A DNA stretch of 64,000 nucleotides from Bradyrhizobium tropiciagri (GTDB lineage: Bacteria; Pseudomonadota; Alphaproteobacteria; Rhizobiales; Xanthobacteraceae). The stretch lies in NCBI RefSeq assembly GCF_018130545.1, contig NZ_JAFCKF010000001.1, forward strand, positions 1 through 64,000. The letters are read 5' to 3'. The notes beneath the pieces are model-generated. The model did not search any database. It had not been told where the DNA came from and worked only from the letters and a program-made list of their open reading frames with translations. A program made the position numbers and the translations under genes. Shown here in pieces: positions 16,242 through 25,220 of this stretch (position 1 is the stretch's first letter; each line of letters begins with the position of its first letter).

Positions 16242-16931
16242 TCACCTCTTGCGCGCCACGATGTAGGGGCGGTGATCGTCGCCCTTCGTCGCATGATTCT
16301 CTGTTGCAACGATCTCGAATCCGCCGGCACCCAAGACCTCACGCAGTGCCTCGGACGTGAACACGCCGGCATGGGGCGCCATTCCGATCGTGCGCATCGC
16401 CGGCAGCACAAGCCGGACCAGCGGGTTCATCTCACCAACACAGGGCGTCTTGGAAATGAAAACGCCATCTGTCCCCAGCAGCGCGTGAATCCGGCACAGA
16501 GTACCATGCAGGTCCCGAACCAGATGGAGGTAGTTGAACCCCAGGATGGCGTCGAACGGTCCGGCATCGACCGCGGTGGTATCGGTGGTGGCGACCCGGA
16601 ACGTCAGACCCCGGATCGGCGTCGTCGAGTGCTTCTCATTGGCGATCGCAATCATCTCCGCCGAAATATCGGTGGCGAGATAGCTCTCGACGTCGCCCGC
16701 GAGCCGGAGCGCCGTGGTGCCGGTCCCGCAACCGAGCTCCAGCACACGATCGCTGGATTTCAACAGTGCGCGGGTGCGGTCCAGCGTGCGCTCATATTCG
16801 GCCGGCGCAGCGATCGGCCGCGCGGCATATTTGCGTGCAGCCCGGTCCCAGAAGCGGGCGTCGCTTTCGATGGTCAAGACGGGAAAATCCTCCGGTTGCG
16901 GGCGAGCCCGGAGAGCATGAGCAGCCTGCAT
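16242..16931 (-). CDS. Class I SAM-dependent methyltransferase
   Basis: 229 residues. Rossmann-like methyltransferase with motif I VLELGCGTGTTALRLA (about 63-78), an acidic motif near LATDISAEMIAIAN (about 85-98) and a post-I region FDAILGFNYLHLVRD. The substrate is unknown; the N-terminal RFWDRAARKYAARPI is common in small-molecule methyltransferases of the UbiE/tellurite-resistance-like type. Neighbours (binding protein, small membrane protein) give no clue. Interspersed repeats flank it on both sides, so it may have moved as a unit. Confidence 0.85.
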   Translation of the reverse strand: MQAAHALRARPQPEDFPVLTIESDARFWDRAARKYAARPIAAPAEYERTLDRTRALLKSSDRVLELGCGTGTTALRLAGDVESYLATDISAEMIAIANEKHSTTPIRGLTFRVATTDTTAVDAGPFDAILGFNYLHLVRDLHGTLCRIHALLGTDGVFISKTPCVGEMNPLVRLVLPAMRTIGMAPHAGVFTSEALREVLGAGGFEIVATENHATKGDDHRPYIVARKR

Positions 16932-16958
16932 CCACTCAGGTCAATTCCGTCAAAATGT

Positions 16959-17038
16959 CGCGCCGGATCATGGTCCGGAAAACGACGAAGCGGCTTTCCG
17001 AAAGGATCATGCTCAGCCAAAGCGCTAAAGTGCGATGA
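16959..17038. repeat. Interspersed palindromic repeat, family F
   Basis: GCCGGATCATGGTCCGGAAA and CTTTCCGAAAGGATCATG form imperfect inverted arms around a short centre. A related, more degenerate copy is at 41153-41245. Confidence 0.65.
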
Positions 17039-17062
17039 CGCTTCGGCCTGATCCCGTCGCGT

Positions 17063-17308
17063 TTAATCGCCGCCCCAGCGCCAGCGCGGCGGCTCGCCCT
17101 TCCACCAGCAGATCCCGACGAGCAGGATGCAAAGCAGGAGAACGTAGGCAACGAAGCGGGTCTGGGAGTGCGGGAGGATCGTCGCGGCGCCGACCGCGAT
17201 CAACACGGCAAACGCCGCGACAACCGACCAGCCCTGCCAGTTGTTCGGAGGTCCCCAGCCCCAGCCATAGCGCTTGGCGGGAAACCAGTATCTGTCGTCA
17301 TGCGGCAT
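17063..17308 (-). CDS. Small two-span membrane protein
   Basis: 81 residues: an aromatic-rich N-terminus (DDRYWFPAKRYGWGWGPPNNW), two membrane helices (about 27-44 and 50-67) and a short basic/Trp tail, KGEPPRWRWGG. GGAG lies eight bases before the ATG. No named family recognised. It lies downstream of the M48 peptidase gene on the same strand (44 bp), which could mean co-transcription. Confidence 0.65.
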   Translation of the reverse strand: MPHDDRYWFPAKRYGWGWGPPNNWQGWSVVAAFAVLIAVGAATILPHSQTRFVAYVLLLCILLVGICWWKGEPPRWRWGGD

Positions 17309-17352
17309 GGGATTGCTCCGGTTCTGAAACCCCAATTGCAAAATCTTCTGCC

Positions 17353-18477
17353 TTACACCTTGCCCTTGCCCGATCCGCAGATTCCCTTCAGCGCCTGCCA
17401 TTCGGCCGATGACAGCAACGGCGGCCCGCTCGGCCGGTTGCCGGCGTCGGCCTTGTCCATGCGCGCGAGGCGGTCCTCGGTCAGCGGATGGCTGGAGACC
17501 AGCGAGAGCCCCTTGCCGCCTTCCTTGCCGGTGACGCGGAACATCAGTTCGCCCATCGGCTTCGCCGGACGGCCGAGCTTGTGCATGGTCTCGATCGCGA
17601 ACGTGTCGGCATTGGTCTCGGCGTCGCGCGAATAGGACGACGTCACCAGCGAGCGCGAGGCGAAGATCAGCGCGCCGGAGCCGGTGACGTCGCCGAACAA
17701 CAGCCCGATCAGGAACGAGGTGCCGCCATTGTGGATCAGCTCGCGCATGCTGTCGCGATGGCGGAGGTGGCCGAGCTCATGCGCCAGGACGCCTGCGATC
17801 TCGTCGGGGTTTTCCGCCTTCTCCAGCAGCCCGTCGAACAGATAGACCTTGCCGCCCGGCAGCGCGAACGCGTTCGGCACCGGTGTCGCCAGCACGCCCG
17901 ACAGGACCGAATTATCGAGGCCTGCGCTGTCCCGCAATTTGCCGACCAGCTTCGCGAATGCCGCCTGTCCCGCCGCGTTGCTGCACGGCTTGCCGGCGAA
18001 TATCACCTTGACCTGCGCCTCGGCGACATCGCCGAGCCGGCGTTCGAACGAATCCGGCACCAGCGGTGTCAGCCGCTCGGCGGCGAGCGGCACGCCGAAC
18101 AGCACCACCAGCACGATCGACACCGCGGCCGCGAGCGACCAGCCGACGATCGCAGCGACCCCCTTGCGGTTCGGCAGGTCCTGCTCGAGCCGGTCACAGC
18201 GCGCGACCAGCGCCGCGATCATGGCGGGGTCGCGGACCTCGAGCCGCGCCAGCGCAGGCGCGGTCAGGCAGCTCAGCCGCAGCAGGCCGGACGGACTGTC
18301 GGCGCGGCGGATGTCGTGAAAGCCCCAGCGCAGCGCCGGCTCGCCGTCCTGCCTGATCTCCAGCGCATCCGACAGCCGGAGCGTGACGTTGCGGCGGCGG
18401 TTCGAGCGGCCGTCGAACAACACGGCGCCCGGTAATGGCGGTGCCGCCGAACTGGTCTCGCCGCTATCGAATTCCAT
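17353..18477 (-). CDS. M48-family zinc metallopeptidase with membrane helix
   Basis: 374 residues. Residues 15-95 form a small N-terminal domain (DGRSNRRRNVTLRLSDALEI), one membrane helix follows (about 118-138), then the peptidase domain with the zinc motif HELGH (His233, Glu234, His237) and a downstream SRDAETNADTFAIE carrying the third zinc ligand. Related to the YcaL/BepA-like and HtpX-like M48 group that degrades misassembled envelope proteins. The ATG at 18477 lies four bases after the DUF898 gene stop, so the two form an operon. Confidence 0.87.
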   Translation of the reverse strand: MEFDSGETSSAAPPLPGAVLFDGRSNRRRNVTLRLSDALEIRQDGEPALRWGFHDIRRADSPSGLLRLSCLTAPALARLEVRDPAMIAALVARCDRLEQDLPNRKGVAAIVGWSLAAAVSIVLVVLFGVPLAAERLTPLVPDSFERRLGDVAEAQVKVIFAGKPCSNAAGQAAFAKLVGKLRDSAGLDNSVLSGVLATPVPNAFALPGGKVYLFDGLLEKAENPDEIAGVLAHELGHLRHRDSMRELIHNGGTSFLIGLLFGDVTGSGALIFASRSLVTSSYSRDAETNADTFAIETMHKLGRPAKPMGELMFRVTGKEGGKGLSLVSSHPLTEDRLARMDKADAGNRPSGPPLLSSAEWQALKGICGSGKGKV

Positions 18478-18481
18478 GTCG

Positions 18482-19633
18482 CTAGAACCCTCCGACGTCG
18501 AGGCCGTCGGCAAAGCCCTCGCCGAGCGCATTGGCGAGCTCGCCGCGCGCCGTGACGTCGGCCGCCGCCTCGATGTTGTGCACGATGATCGACGACAATA
18601 CGCGAACCCAGAGATCGCGCATCAGATAGACCCGCATCACCACGTTGATCGCCAGCGCATAAGCGAGATAGCCGATGCCGAGCAGCACGATCAGGGGAAT
18701 GCTCTTGGCAAACGCCTCGGTCTTGAAGAAGGTCGCGATCGAGGTGCCGTCCATGCTGGCGACCAGGAAGATGCAGAGCATGACATAGGCCGCGAACACG
18801 ATGAACAGCAGCAAGATCCAGCCGATCACCTTCCAGTAGAGGCCGATCAGCGCGCCGCGGCTCAGCGTCGATTCGAGCCGTACCTCGCCGAAGCGGATGC
18901 CCGACAGCCACCAGCGCCACTCGACCGCCTTGAACGCGGCATAGGCGAACGGGCCGAAGACCGTGACCAGCGCGAACGGCATCAGCAGCCAGAGCCACCA
19001 GCCGCGCTTGAAGAAATCCCAGCCGCGGCCTTCGAACGAGCCTTGCAGATCGCCGTAATAGGTGTGCCGCATCTTGTAGCGTTCGAGCGCCGCCTCGCGC
19101 CAGGGCAACGCGAAGCCAAGCGTGATCACGACCAGCAGGCCCCACAGTGAGGCCTTCAGCGCATAGACCCAGCCCGAGCCGCTCATCCAGAAACGGAGGC
19201 CGCGCCATACCGTGCGGGTCAGCCGATAGCGCCGCGCGCGGTAGATCGCGAACTGGCCGAACAGGTAGAAGAAGGCGACCATCGGCAGCGAGGCAAAGGC
19301 CTGCAGATGCTCCGCCTCGACGCCGAGCAGGGTGTAGCCGAGATAGATCGGCACCAGAATCGCGAGCGCGACCAGAAAGCCGATCAGCAGCTCCTTGCCG
19401 CGGCCGGTATATTCTGCCCCATCGCCGTCGATCACGGTGTTCGACCAGAGATGACGGCGGATGTCGGTGGTGAGCCAGAAGCGGTAGAAGCCGACCGTGA
19501 CCAGTTCGAGCCCGGCGCCGCGCGCGACCAGGCGGAAGAACGCCTTGCGGTCCCCCGAAAACGCCACCGGCATCGGCGGCGGTTGAGGGGCCGGCTGCGA
19601 GGGCCCCAGCGGGGTCCAGCTCATGTCGTTCAC
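18482..19633 (-). CDS. DUF898 (YjgN-like) multi-span membrane protein
   Basis: 383 residues. A Pro-rich N-terminus (PLGPSQPAPQPPPMP), then FSGDRKAFFRLVARGAGLELVTVGFYRFW and several membrane helices separated by LWSNTVIDGDGAEYTG-like repeats, the DUF898 pattern. Function unknown; YjgN homologues are inner-membrane proteins. A GTG start at 19633 is chosen because GGAG lies six bases upstream (GGAGTGACTC); an ATG three codons later is possible. Four bases separate it from the M48 peptidase gene, a pairing that suggests a shared envelope role. Confidence 0.82.
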   Translation of the reverse strand: MNDMSWTPLGPSQPAPQPPPMPVAFSGDRKAFFRLVARGAGLELVTVGFYRFWLTTDIRRHLWSNTVIDGDGAEYTGRGKELLIGFLVALAILVPIYLGYTLLGVEAEHLQAFASLPMVAFFYLFGQFAIYRARRYRLTRTVWRGLRFWMSGSGWVYALKASLWGLLVVITLGFALPWREAALERYKMRHTYYGDLQGSFEGRGWDFFKRGWWLWLLMPFALVTVFGPFAYAAFKAVEWRWWLSGIRFGEVRLESTLSRGALIGLYWKVIGWILLLFIVFAAYVMLCIFLVASMDGTSIATFFKTEAFAKSIPLIVLLGIGYLAYALAINVVMRVYLMRDLWVRVLSSIIVHNIEAAADVTARGELANALGEGFADGLDVGGF

Positions 19634-19901
19634 GAGTCACTCCAGGACGGGACAATCTCTGCGGATCAAAAGCACAGGTTTGTCGCTCTGAGTGTGATCC
19701 AGGTTTCACACAAGGTCGAGATCGCCGGGCGACTTTTGGCCGGACGGGGTTGGGTTTGCCTTAACACCCCGGATATCGGCCGCGGGTGCACCAAAGTCGC
19801 CCCTCTTTCACGAACGAGCTTCGCTTGCCTCGAACCCCGGCCGGAGCTGAACCGACAGAACCGTTAAGAGGAACACGCCGCAAAAGCGAGGAAACCTGAC
19901 G

Positions 19902-20276
19902 ATGAACAAGTGGATCGTGTCGGCGTGCTTTCTGGTGCTGACGGCAGCTCCCGCTTACGCCGTCGACGTGCGCCTGGAGTCCTATCGCAATCCGAAGAAC
20001 GAGAATTTTCGTATCTTCAATCATATGTACCTGGACGGCGTCAGGGGCGGCCTGATGGCTTCCAATGCCTGGCTGAAGCGGCATGGCGGGCAAATGCTGT
20101 TTTGCATGCCCGGCGACCTCGCACTGAGCAGCGAGCAAGTCGAAGAGATCATGCTCAAGTCGGCCGACAAGCGGTCCGCGAAAGGCGAGATGGCGGTCGC
20201 TCTCCTGCTGCTATGGGGCATGCAGGACACCTACCCGTGCGAGAAAGCCGGCAGCGAAAAGAGCGACAGTCAATAA
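19902..20276 (+). CDS. Exported protein resembling the Rap1a/Tai immunity fold
   Basis: 124 residues. Signal peptide 1-20 (PAYA-V). The mature part matches the pattern of Rap1a/Tai-type proteins: YLDGVRGGLMASNAWL, then FCMPGDLALSSEQVEEIM and a terminal LLLLWGMQDTYPCEKA, with paired cysteines. Such proteins neutralise peptidoglycan amidase effectors in some bacteria, but many family members are encoded away from any effector. No secretion-system gene or amidase is nearby, so immunity is not supported here. GAGG lies upstream of the start. Confidence 0.65.
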   Translation: MNKWIVSACFLVLTAAPAYAVDVRLESYRNPKNENFRIFNHMYLDGVRGGLMASNAWLKRHGGQMLFCMPGDLALSSEQVEEIMLKSADKRSAKGEMAVALLLLWGMQDTYPCEKAGSEKSDSQ

Positions 20277-20519
20277 GCGACGGCGGCATCGATCACACGA
20301 CACCATCCAGCCGAATCAAACGCCGTTTCCAACAGGCGTGGTCACCAGCACTGCCGTCCCACCATCGGAAAAGGTCCGGATTCGGCCGCTTTGGCCTGAC
20401 ATCAATGCGGCCAAATGCGCGCTGACGGCCCTTGCGCGAACGGCGGAATGGGAATGTAATTCAGTAAAACATGCCGCGCCGGCCATGCTCCGGCGTTGGC
20501 AACGGTTGAGGAGCCGCCC

Positions 20520-21791
20520 ATGCACGGGACCATCGATCTCGTCGACGACAGGAATCTGGACGCCGCGCGCGAGCGCGCCAACACGTTGCCGCTCGCGGAC
20601 TACGATCCCGGCAATCCCGAGCTGTTCAAGACCGATACGTTCTGGCCGTATTTCGACCGGCTGCGCCGCGAGGATCCGGTGCACTACTGCAAGGACTCGA
20701 TGTTCGGTCCGTACTGGTCGATCACCCGCTACAACGACATCATGGACATCGAGACCAACCATTCGGTGTTCTCCTCGGCCGCCTCGCTCGGCGGCATCAC
20801 CATCCGCGACGTGCCGCCGGACCTGCGCCGCGAAAGCTTCATCGCGATGGACCAGCCGCGCCATTCGGCGCAGCGCAAGACCGTGGCGCCGATGTTCACG
20901 CCGACGCATCTCGACGAGCTCGCCCTCAACATCCGCAAGCGCTCGACCGAGTGCCTCGACAATTTGCCGCGCGCCGAGGTGTTCGACTGGGTCGACAAGG
21001 TCTCGATCGAGCTGACAACGCAGATGCTCGCGGTGCTGTTTGACTTCCCCTGGGAGGACCGCCGCAAGCTGACGCGCTGGTCCGACGTCGCGACCACCCT
21101 GCCCGGCGCCGGCGGCCTCGTCGCCACCGAGGACGAGCGGCAGGCCGAGCTGATGGAATGCGCGAGCTATTTCGCACGACTCTGGAAGGAGCGCTCTGGC
21201 CAGCCGCCGAAGAGCGACCTGCTCTCGATGATGGCGCACAGCGACGCCACGCGGAACATGGATCCGAAGAACTTCCTCGGCAATTTGATCCTGCTGATCG
21301 TCGGCGGCAACGACACCACACGCAACACGCTGTCCGGCAGCATCTACGCACTCGCCAAGCATCCGGAGCAGTACCGCAAGCTACGCGAGAATCCGGCATT
21401 GATCGACAGCTTCGTGCCCGAGGTGATCCGCTGGCAGACGCCGCTCGCCCATATGCGGCGCACCGCGCTCGCCGACTTCGAATTCCGCGGCCGCCAGATC
21501 AGGAAGGGCGACAAGGTCGTGATGTGGTACGTCTCGGGCAACCGCGACGAAGAGGCGATCGAGAAGCCCTACGAGTTCCTGATCGACCGCGCCCGGCCGC
21601 GCACCCACATCTCGTTCGGCTTCGGCATCCACCGCTGCGTCGGCCTGCGGCTCGCCGAGCTGCAGCTCAAGATCATCTGGGAAGAGATCCTCAAGCGCTT
21701 CGACACCATCGAGGTGGTGGAAGAGCCGCAGCGGGTGTATTCCAGCTTCATCAAGGGCTACGAGACGCTGCCGGTGCGCATTGCGGCCTGA
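20520..21791 (+). CDS. Cytochrome P450, CYP153-like (copy 1)
   Basis: 423-residue soluble haem monooxygenase. Motifs in order: I-helix LLIVGGNDTTRN (about 262-273), ExxR in EVIRWQTPLAHMRR, and the haem loop FGFGIHRCVGLRLAELQL with axial Cys373. The VGGNDTTRN, MWYVSGNRDEE and IDRARPR signatures are those I associate with CYP153, a family of terminal alkane and terpene hydroxylases. No ferredoxin or ferredoxin reductase gene is adjacent. The start at 20520 has GAGGAG upstream. A close paralogue follows 217 bp downstream. Confidence 0.9.
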   Translation: MHGTIDLVDDRNLDAARERANTLPLADYDPGNPELFKTDTFWPYFDRLRREDPVHYCKDSMFGPYWSITRYNDIMDIETNHSVFSSAASLGGITIRDVPPDLRRESFIAMDQPRHSAQRKTVAPMFTPTHLDELALNIRKRSTECLDNLPRAEVFDWVDKVSIELTTQMLAVLFDFPWEDRRKLTRWSDVATTLPGAGGLVATEDERQAELMECASYFARLWKERSGQPPKSDLLSMMAHSDATRNMDPKNFLGNLILLIVGGNDTTRNTLSGSIYALAKHPEQYRKLRENPALIDSFVPEVIRWQTPLAHMRRTALADFEFRGRQIRKGDKVVMWYVSGNRDEEAIEKPYEFLIDRARPRTHISFGFGIHRCVGLRLAELQLKIIWEEILKRFDTIEVVEEPQRVYSSFIKGYETLPVRIAA

Positions 21792-21858
21792 CGGTGCAAC
21801 CGCTGTCGTGTTGAAACAATTGCGTCGTTTGGCCTGAGTCAGGGTGGCACGATCGGAT

Positions 21859-21968
21859 GGGTTCCCTCCCCCCTTGCGGGGGAGGGTTAGGGAGAGGGGT
21901 AAGCCGCGCAGGCAGTGCTCGTGGCTCACCCCTCTCTCCAACTCTCCCCCGCAAGGGGGGAGAGAGCC
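21859..21968. repeat. Interspersed palindromic repeat, family C (long form)
   Basis: Terminal inverted arms GGTTCCCTCC...GCGGGGGAGG at the left and TCCCCCGCAAGGGGGGAGAG at the right, about 110 bp overall, between the two P450 genes. Related copies are at 37774-37963 and 40245-40298. Confidence 0.85.
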
Positions 21969-22008
21969 CAACCACCTCCCGTTCGGCTTTGGAAACTAGA
22001 GAGAGATC

Positions 22009-23283
22009 ATGAACGTCCAGACCGCTATCCGTGCCGACCGGGCCGAGCTAGAGCGCCAGGCGCGCGAGGAAGCCTATGCGACACCTCTGAAGGATTTTCA
22101 TCCCGGCGCGCCGCGGCTATTCCAGAACGACACGCTGTGGCCGTGGTTCGAGCGGCTGCGCAAGGAAGAGCCGGTGCATTACTGCACCAATGCGCCGATC
22201 GAGCCGTACTGGTCCGTCGTGAAGTACAACGACATCATGCATGTCGACACCAGCCACGGCATCTTCTCCTCCGATTCCACGCTCGGCGGCATCTCGATCC
22301 GCGACGTGCCGCCCGGCTACGACTATCCGAGCTTCATCGCGATGGACCAGCCGAAGCACGCCCATCAGCGCAAGACCGTGTCGCCAATGTTCACGCCGAC
22401 GCACCTCGATGAGCTGGCCAAGCTGATCCGCCAGCGCTCGGCCAGCGTGCTCGACAATCTACCTCGCAACGAGACCTTCAATTTCGTCGAGCGTGTCTCG
22501 ATCGAATTGACGACCCAGATGCTGGCGACGCTGTTCGACTTCCCCTGGGAAGAGCGGCGCAAGCTGACACGCTGGTCCGATGTCTCCACCGCGCTGCCAA
22601 AGAGCGGTGTGGTCGACTCGCCGGAACAGCGGCGGCGGGAGATGGACGAGTGCTACGGCACGTTCACGAAGCTCTGGAACGAGCGCGTCAACTCGGCCCC
22701 GCGCAACGATTTGCTGTCGATGATGGCACATAGCGACGCCACGCGGCACATGGACCCCGACAATCTGATGGGCAACATCATCCTGCTCATCGTCGGCGGC
22801 AACGACACCACGCGCAATACCATGAGCGGCTCGGTGCTGGCGCTGCACGAGCATCCCGACCAATTCCAGAAGCTGAAAGAGAACCCCGAGCTGATCGACA
22901 CCATGGTGCCGGAGGTGATCCGCTGGCAGACGCCGCTGGCGCATATGCGGCGCACCGCCCTTGTCGACACCGAGATCGGTGGCAAGACGATCAGGAAGGG
23001 CGACCGCGTCGTGATGTGGTACGTCTCGGGCAACCGCGACGACGAGGTGATCGAGCGTCCGAACGAATTCATCATCGATCGCGCGAGACCGCGCATCCAC
23101 CTCTCGTTCGGCTTCGGCATCCATCGCTGCGTCGGCATGCGGCTTGCCGAGCTGCAGCTCAAGATCGTCTGGCAGGAGATGCTGAAGCGCTTCGACCGCA
23201 TCGAGGTGGTCGGCGAACCGAAGCGGGTCTATTCCAGCTTCGTCCGCGGCATCGAGAACCTGCCGGTGCGGATCCCGGGCTGA
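22009..23283 (+). CDS. Cytochrome P450, CYP153-like (copy 2)
   Basis: 424-residue paralogue of the preceding P450. The same landmarks occur: LLIVGGNDTTRNTMSG, EVIRWQTPLAHMRR, MWYVSGNRDDE and FGFGIHRCVGMRLAELQL with axial Cys374. By eye most residues from 260 onward are identical between the two, while the N-terminal 60 residues differ more. This points to a tandem duplication, probably with substrate-range divergence. GAGAGAGATC precedes the ATG. A family C repeat lies between the copies, so each may have its own transcript. Confidence 0.9.
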   Translation: MNVQTAIRADRAELERQAREEAYATPLKDFHPGAPRLFQNDTLWPWFERLRKEEPVHYCTNAPIEPYWSVVKYNDIMHVDTSHGIFSSDSTLGGISIRDVPPGYDYPSFIAMDQPKHAHQRKTVSPMFTPTHLDELAKLIRQRSASVLDNLPRNETFNFVERVSIELTTQMLATLFDFPWEERRKLTRWSDVSTALPKSGVVDSPEQRRREMDECYGTFTKLWNERVNSAPRNDLLSMMAHSDATRHMDPDNLMGNIILLIVGGNDTTRNTMSGSVLALHEHPDQFQKLKENPELIDTMVPEVIRWQTPLAHMRRTALVDTEIGGKTIRKGDRVVMWYVSGNRDDEVIERPNEFIIDRARPRIHLSFGFGIHRCVGMRLAELQLKIVWQEMLKRFDRIEVVGEPKRVYSSFVRGIENLPVRIPG

Positions 23284-23383
23284 ATCTAGATTGTCCTTGG
23301 CCACAGGCGCGATCGGCCCTATGTCTTGCCGGGCGTGGTGGGTTGGTGCACCGCGTCTTGCAGCTTGGGCCAGTTGACGGAAC

Positions 23384-25219
23384 ATGAACCGGAAAGAACG
23401 GCGTGCCGCCGGTAAGCAGCAGGACGCGTCCGGCAAAAACGCACCTGTCTTCGGCTCCACGGGCGTCAGCATTGCCGGCCTCGCCGCCGAGGCCAGCCGC
23501 TTCTACGCAATGCGCCGCTTTGGCGATGCGCAGGAGATTTGCCGGCAAATTCTGGCGCGCGAACCTGCCCATGTGCAGAGCCTCAATCTTCTCGGCCTGA
23601 TGGCGCAGGCAGCCGGCGATCACCGAGCCGCCGCGAAGCTGTTCACCAAGGCGATTGCCTCGGACGAGGTCAACGCCGCCTGCCACTATAATGCCGGCAA
23701 CTCCTACCAGGCGCTGGGCAATCGCACCAAGGCGGCCGCACATTTCAGCAAGGCGCTTGCGCTCGGCATGGATGCCAAGGCGGTCGGCTTCATCCTGCAG
23801 AGCCCCACCGTCACCCGCTACGTCGAGCGGATCGCCGGCAAGTGGCCGCTGCCGATCGCGACCGCCGAATTGTTCGGCAGCGAAGGCATCGCCCCGCTTG
23901 CGAACGATCTGTTCCTGCGCTGCGCGATGGAAGCGACGACGCTGGCGAGCATGCAGCTCGAGATGCTGCTGGGACATGCGCGGGCCGAGCTGCTGCGGCT
24001 CGCGAACAACGAAGACGACGTCGAGGACGACATCGTCGCCTTTGCCTGTGCACTCGCCCGGCAATGCTTCATCGACGAATATGTCTATGGGCAGACCGAG
24101 GCGGACAGCGAGCGCGCGGGCGCATTGCGCGATCGATTGCTGCGAGACCTTGCGTCAGGCGCCGCGATCGCGCCGCTCACGCTGGCGGTGGTTGCGACCT
24201 ATCTCCCGCTTCACTCGCTTCCGGCGGCGGACGCGCTGCTGCGCCGGGACTGGCCCGCGGCGATCTCCGGCCTGTTGCGGGTGCAGCTTCGCGAGCCGCG
24301 CGAGGAGATCAACGAGCGCAGCGCAATTGCGACGCTCACCCCGATCCAGAACGACGTCTCCGTCGAGGTGATGCGGCAATACGAGGAAAATCCCTATCCG
24401 CGCTGGACCGTCAACCCGCTGACGGCATTCGCGGCCGATCGGGCGCGGGGGCGGACCGTTGCGACCGCGGAACAGCAAGCCGAGCGGGATATCCTGATTG
24501 CGGGGTGCGGCACCGGCTCGCACGCAATCCAGATCGCGCAGGTCTATCCGAACGCGCGCCTGCTCGCAGTCGACATCAGCATGACCAGCCTCGCCTATGC
24601 GCGGCGCAAGACGCGGGAGCTCGGCCTGCGCAATATCGAGTATGCGCAGGCGGATATCCTCGAACTTGGTGCGATCGATCGCACGTTCGACAGCATCGAG
24701 TCAGTCGGCGTGCTGCACCATCTGGCCGAACCCTTTGCCGGCTGGCGCGTGCTGGTCTCGCTGCTGCGGCCGGGCGGCACGATGCGCATCGGCCTGTACA
24801 GCGAGCTGGCGCGCCGCGTCATCGTCGAGGCTCGCGCCCGCATCGCGGCGCGCGGCTATCGCGCTACCGCCGACGACATCAGACGGTGCCGGCAGGAGAT
24901 CTTTCGCGAGGCGGAGCAGTGGAGACCGCTGATCGGCGCTAAGGATTTCTACAGCATGAGCGGCTGCCGCGACCTGCTGTTCAACGTCATGGAGCACCGC
25001 CTGACGATCCCCGAGATCGCGGCGTTCCTCAGCGACCACGGCCTGACCTTCCAGGGCTTCGAGCCGTTTGACGACCCGGCCGTGCTCGACCAGTTCCGCA
25101 AGCAGTTTGAGGGCGCGGCCGGCGAGACCAGCCTCGATCAATGGCACCGCTTCGAGGTCGACCATCCCGAGACATTCTGGAACATGTACGTGTTCACGGC
25201 GGGCAAGACGGCGCGCTGA
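23384..25219 (+). CDS. TPR protein with C-terminal methyltransferase domain
   Basis: 611 residues. A basic start (NRKERRAAGK) is followed by TPR-like helices (about 30-130: FGDAQEICRQILAREPAHVQ, HYNAGNSYQALGNRTKAA), a helical middle (about 140-320), then a SAM-methyltransferase domain with motif I DILIAGCGTGSHAIQIA (about 368-384), LLAVDISMTSLAYA and VGVLHHLAEP. The protein or glycan it methylates is unknown. This architecture is common in rhizobia. It follows the P450s by 100 bp on the same strand, without evident functional link, and is convergent with marR, whose stop begins two bases after this one ends. Confidence 0.82.
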   Translation: MNRKERRAAGKQQDASGKNAPVFGSTGVSIAGLAAEASRFYAMRRFGDAQEICRQILAREPAHVQSLNLLGLMAQAAGDHRAAAKLFTKAIASDEVNAACHYNAGNSYQALGNRTKAAAHFSKALALGMDAKAVGFILQSPTVTRYVERIAGKWPLPIATAELFGSEGIAPLANDLFLRCAMEATTLASMQLEMLLGHARAELLRLANNEDDVEDDIVAFACALARQCFIDEYVYGQTEADSERAGALRDRLLRDLASGAAIAPLTLAVVATYLPLHSLPAADALLRRDWPAAISGLLRVQLREPREEINERSAIATLTPIQNDVSVEVMRQYEENPYPRWTVNPLTAFAADRARGRTVATAEQQAERDILIAGCGTGSHAIQIAQVYPNARLLAVDISMTSLAYARRKTRELGLRNIEYAQADILELGAIDRTFDSIESVGVLHHLAEPFAGWRVLVSLLRPGGTMRIGLYSELARRVIVEARARIAARGYRATADDIRRCRQEIFREAEQWRPLIGAKDFYSMSGCRDLLFNVMEHRLTIPEIAAFLSDHGLTFQGFEPFDDPAVLDQFRKQFEGAAGETSLDQWHRFEVDHPETFWNMYVFTAGKTAR

Positions 25220-25220
25220 C

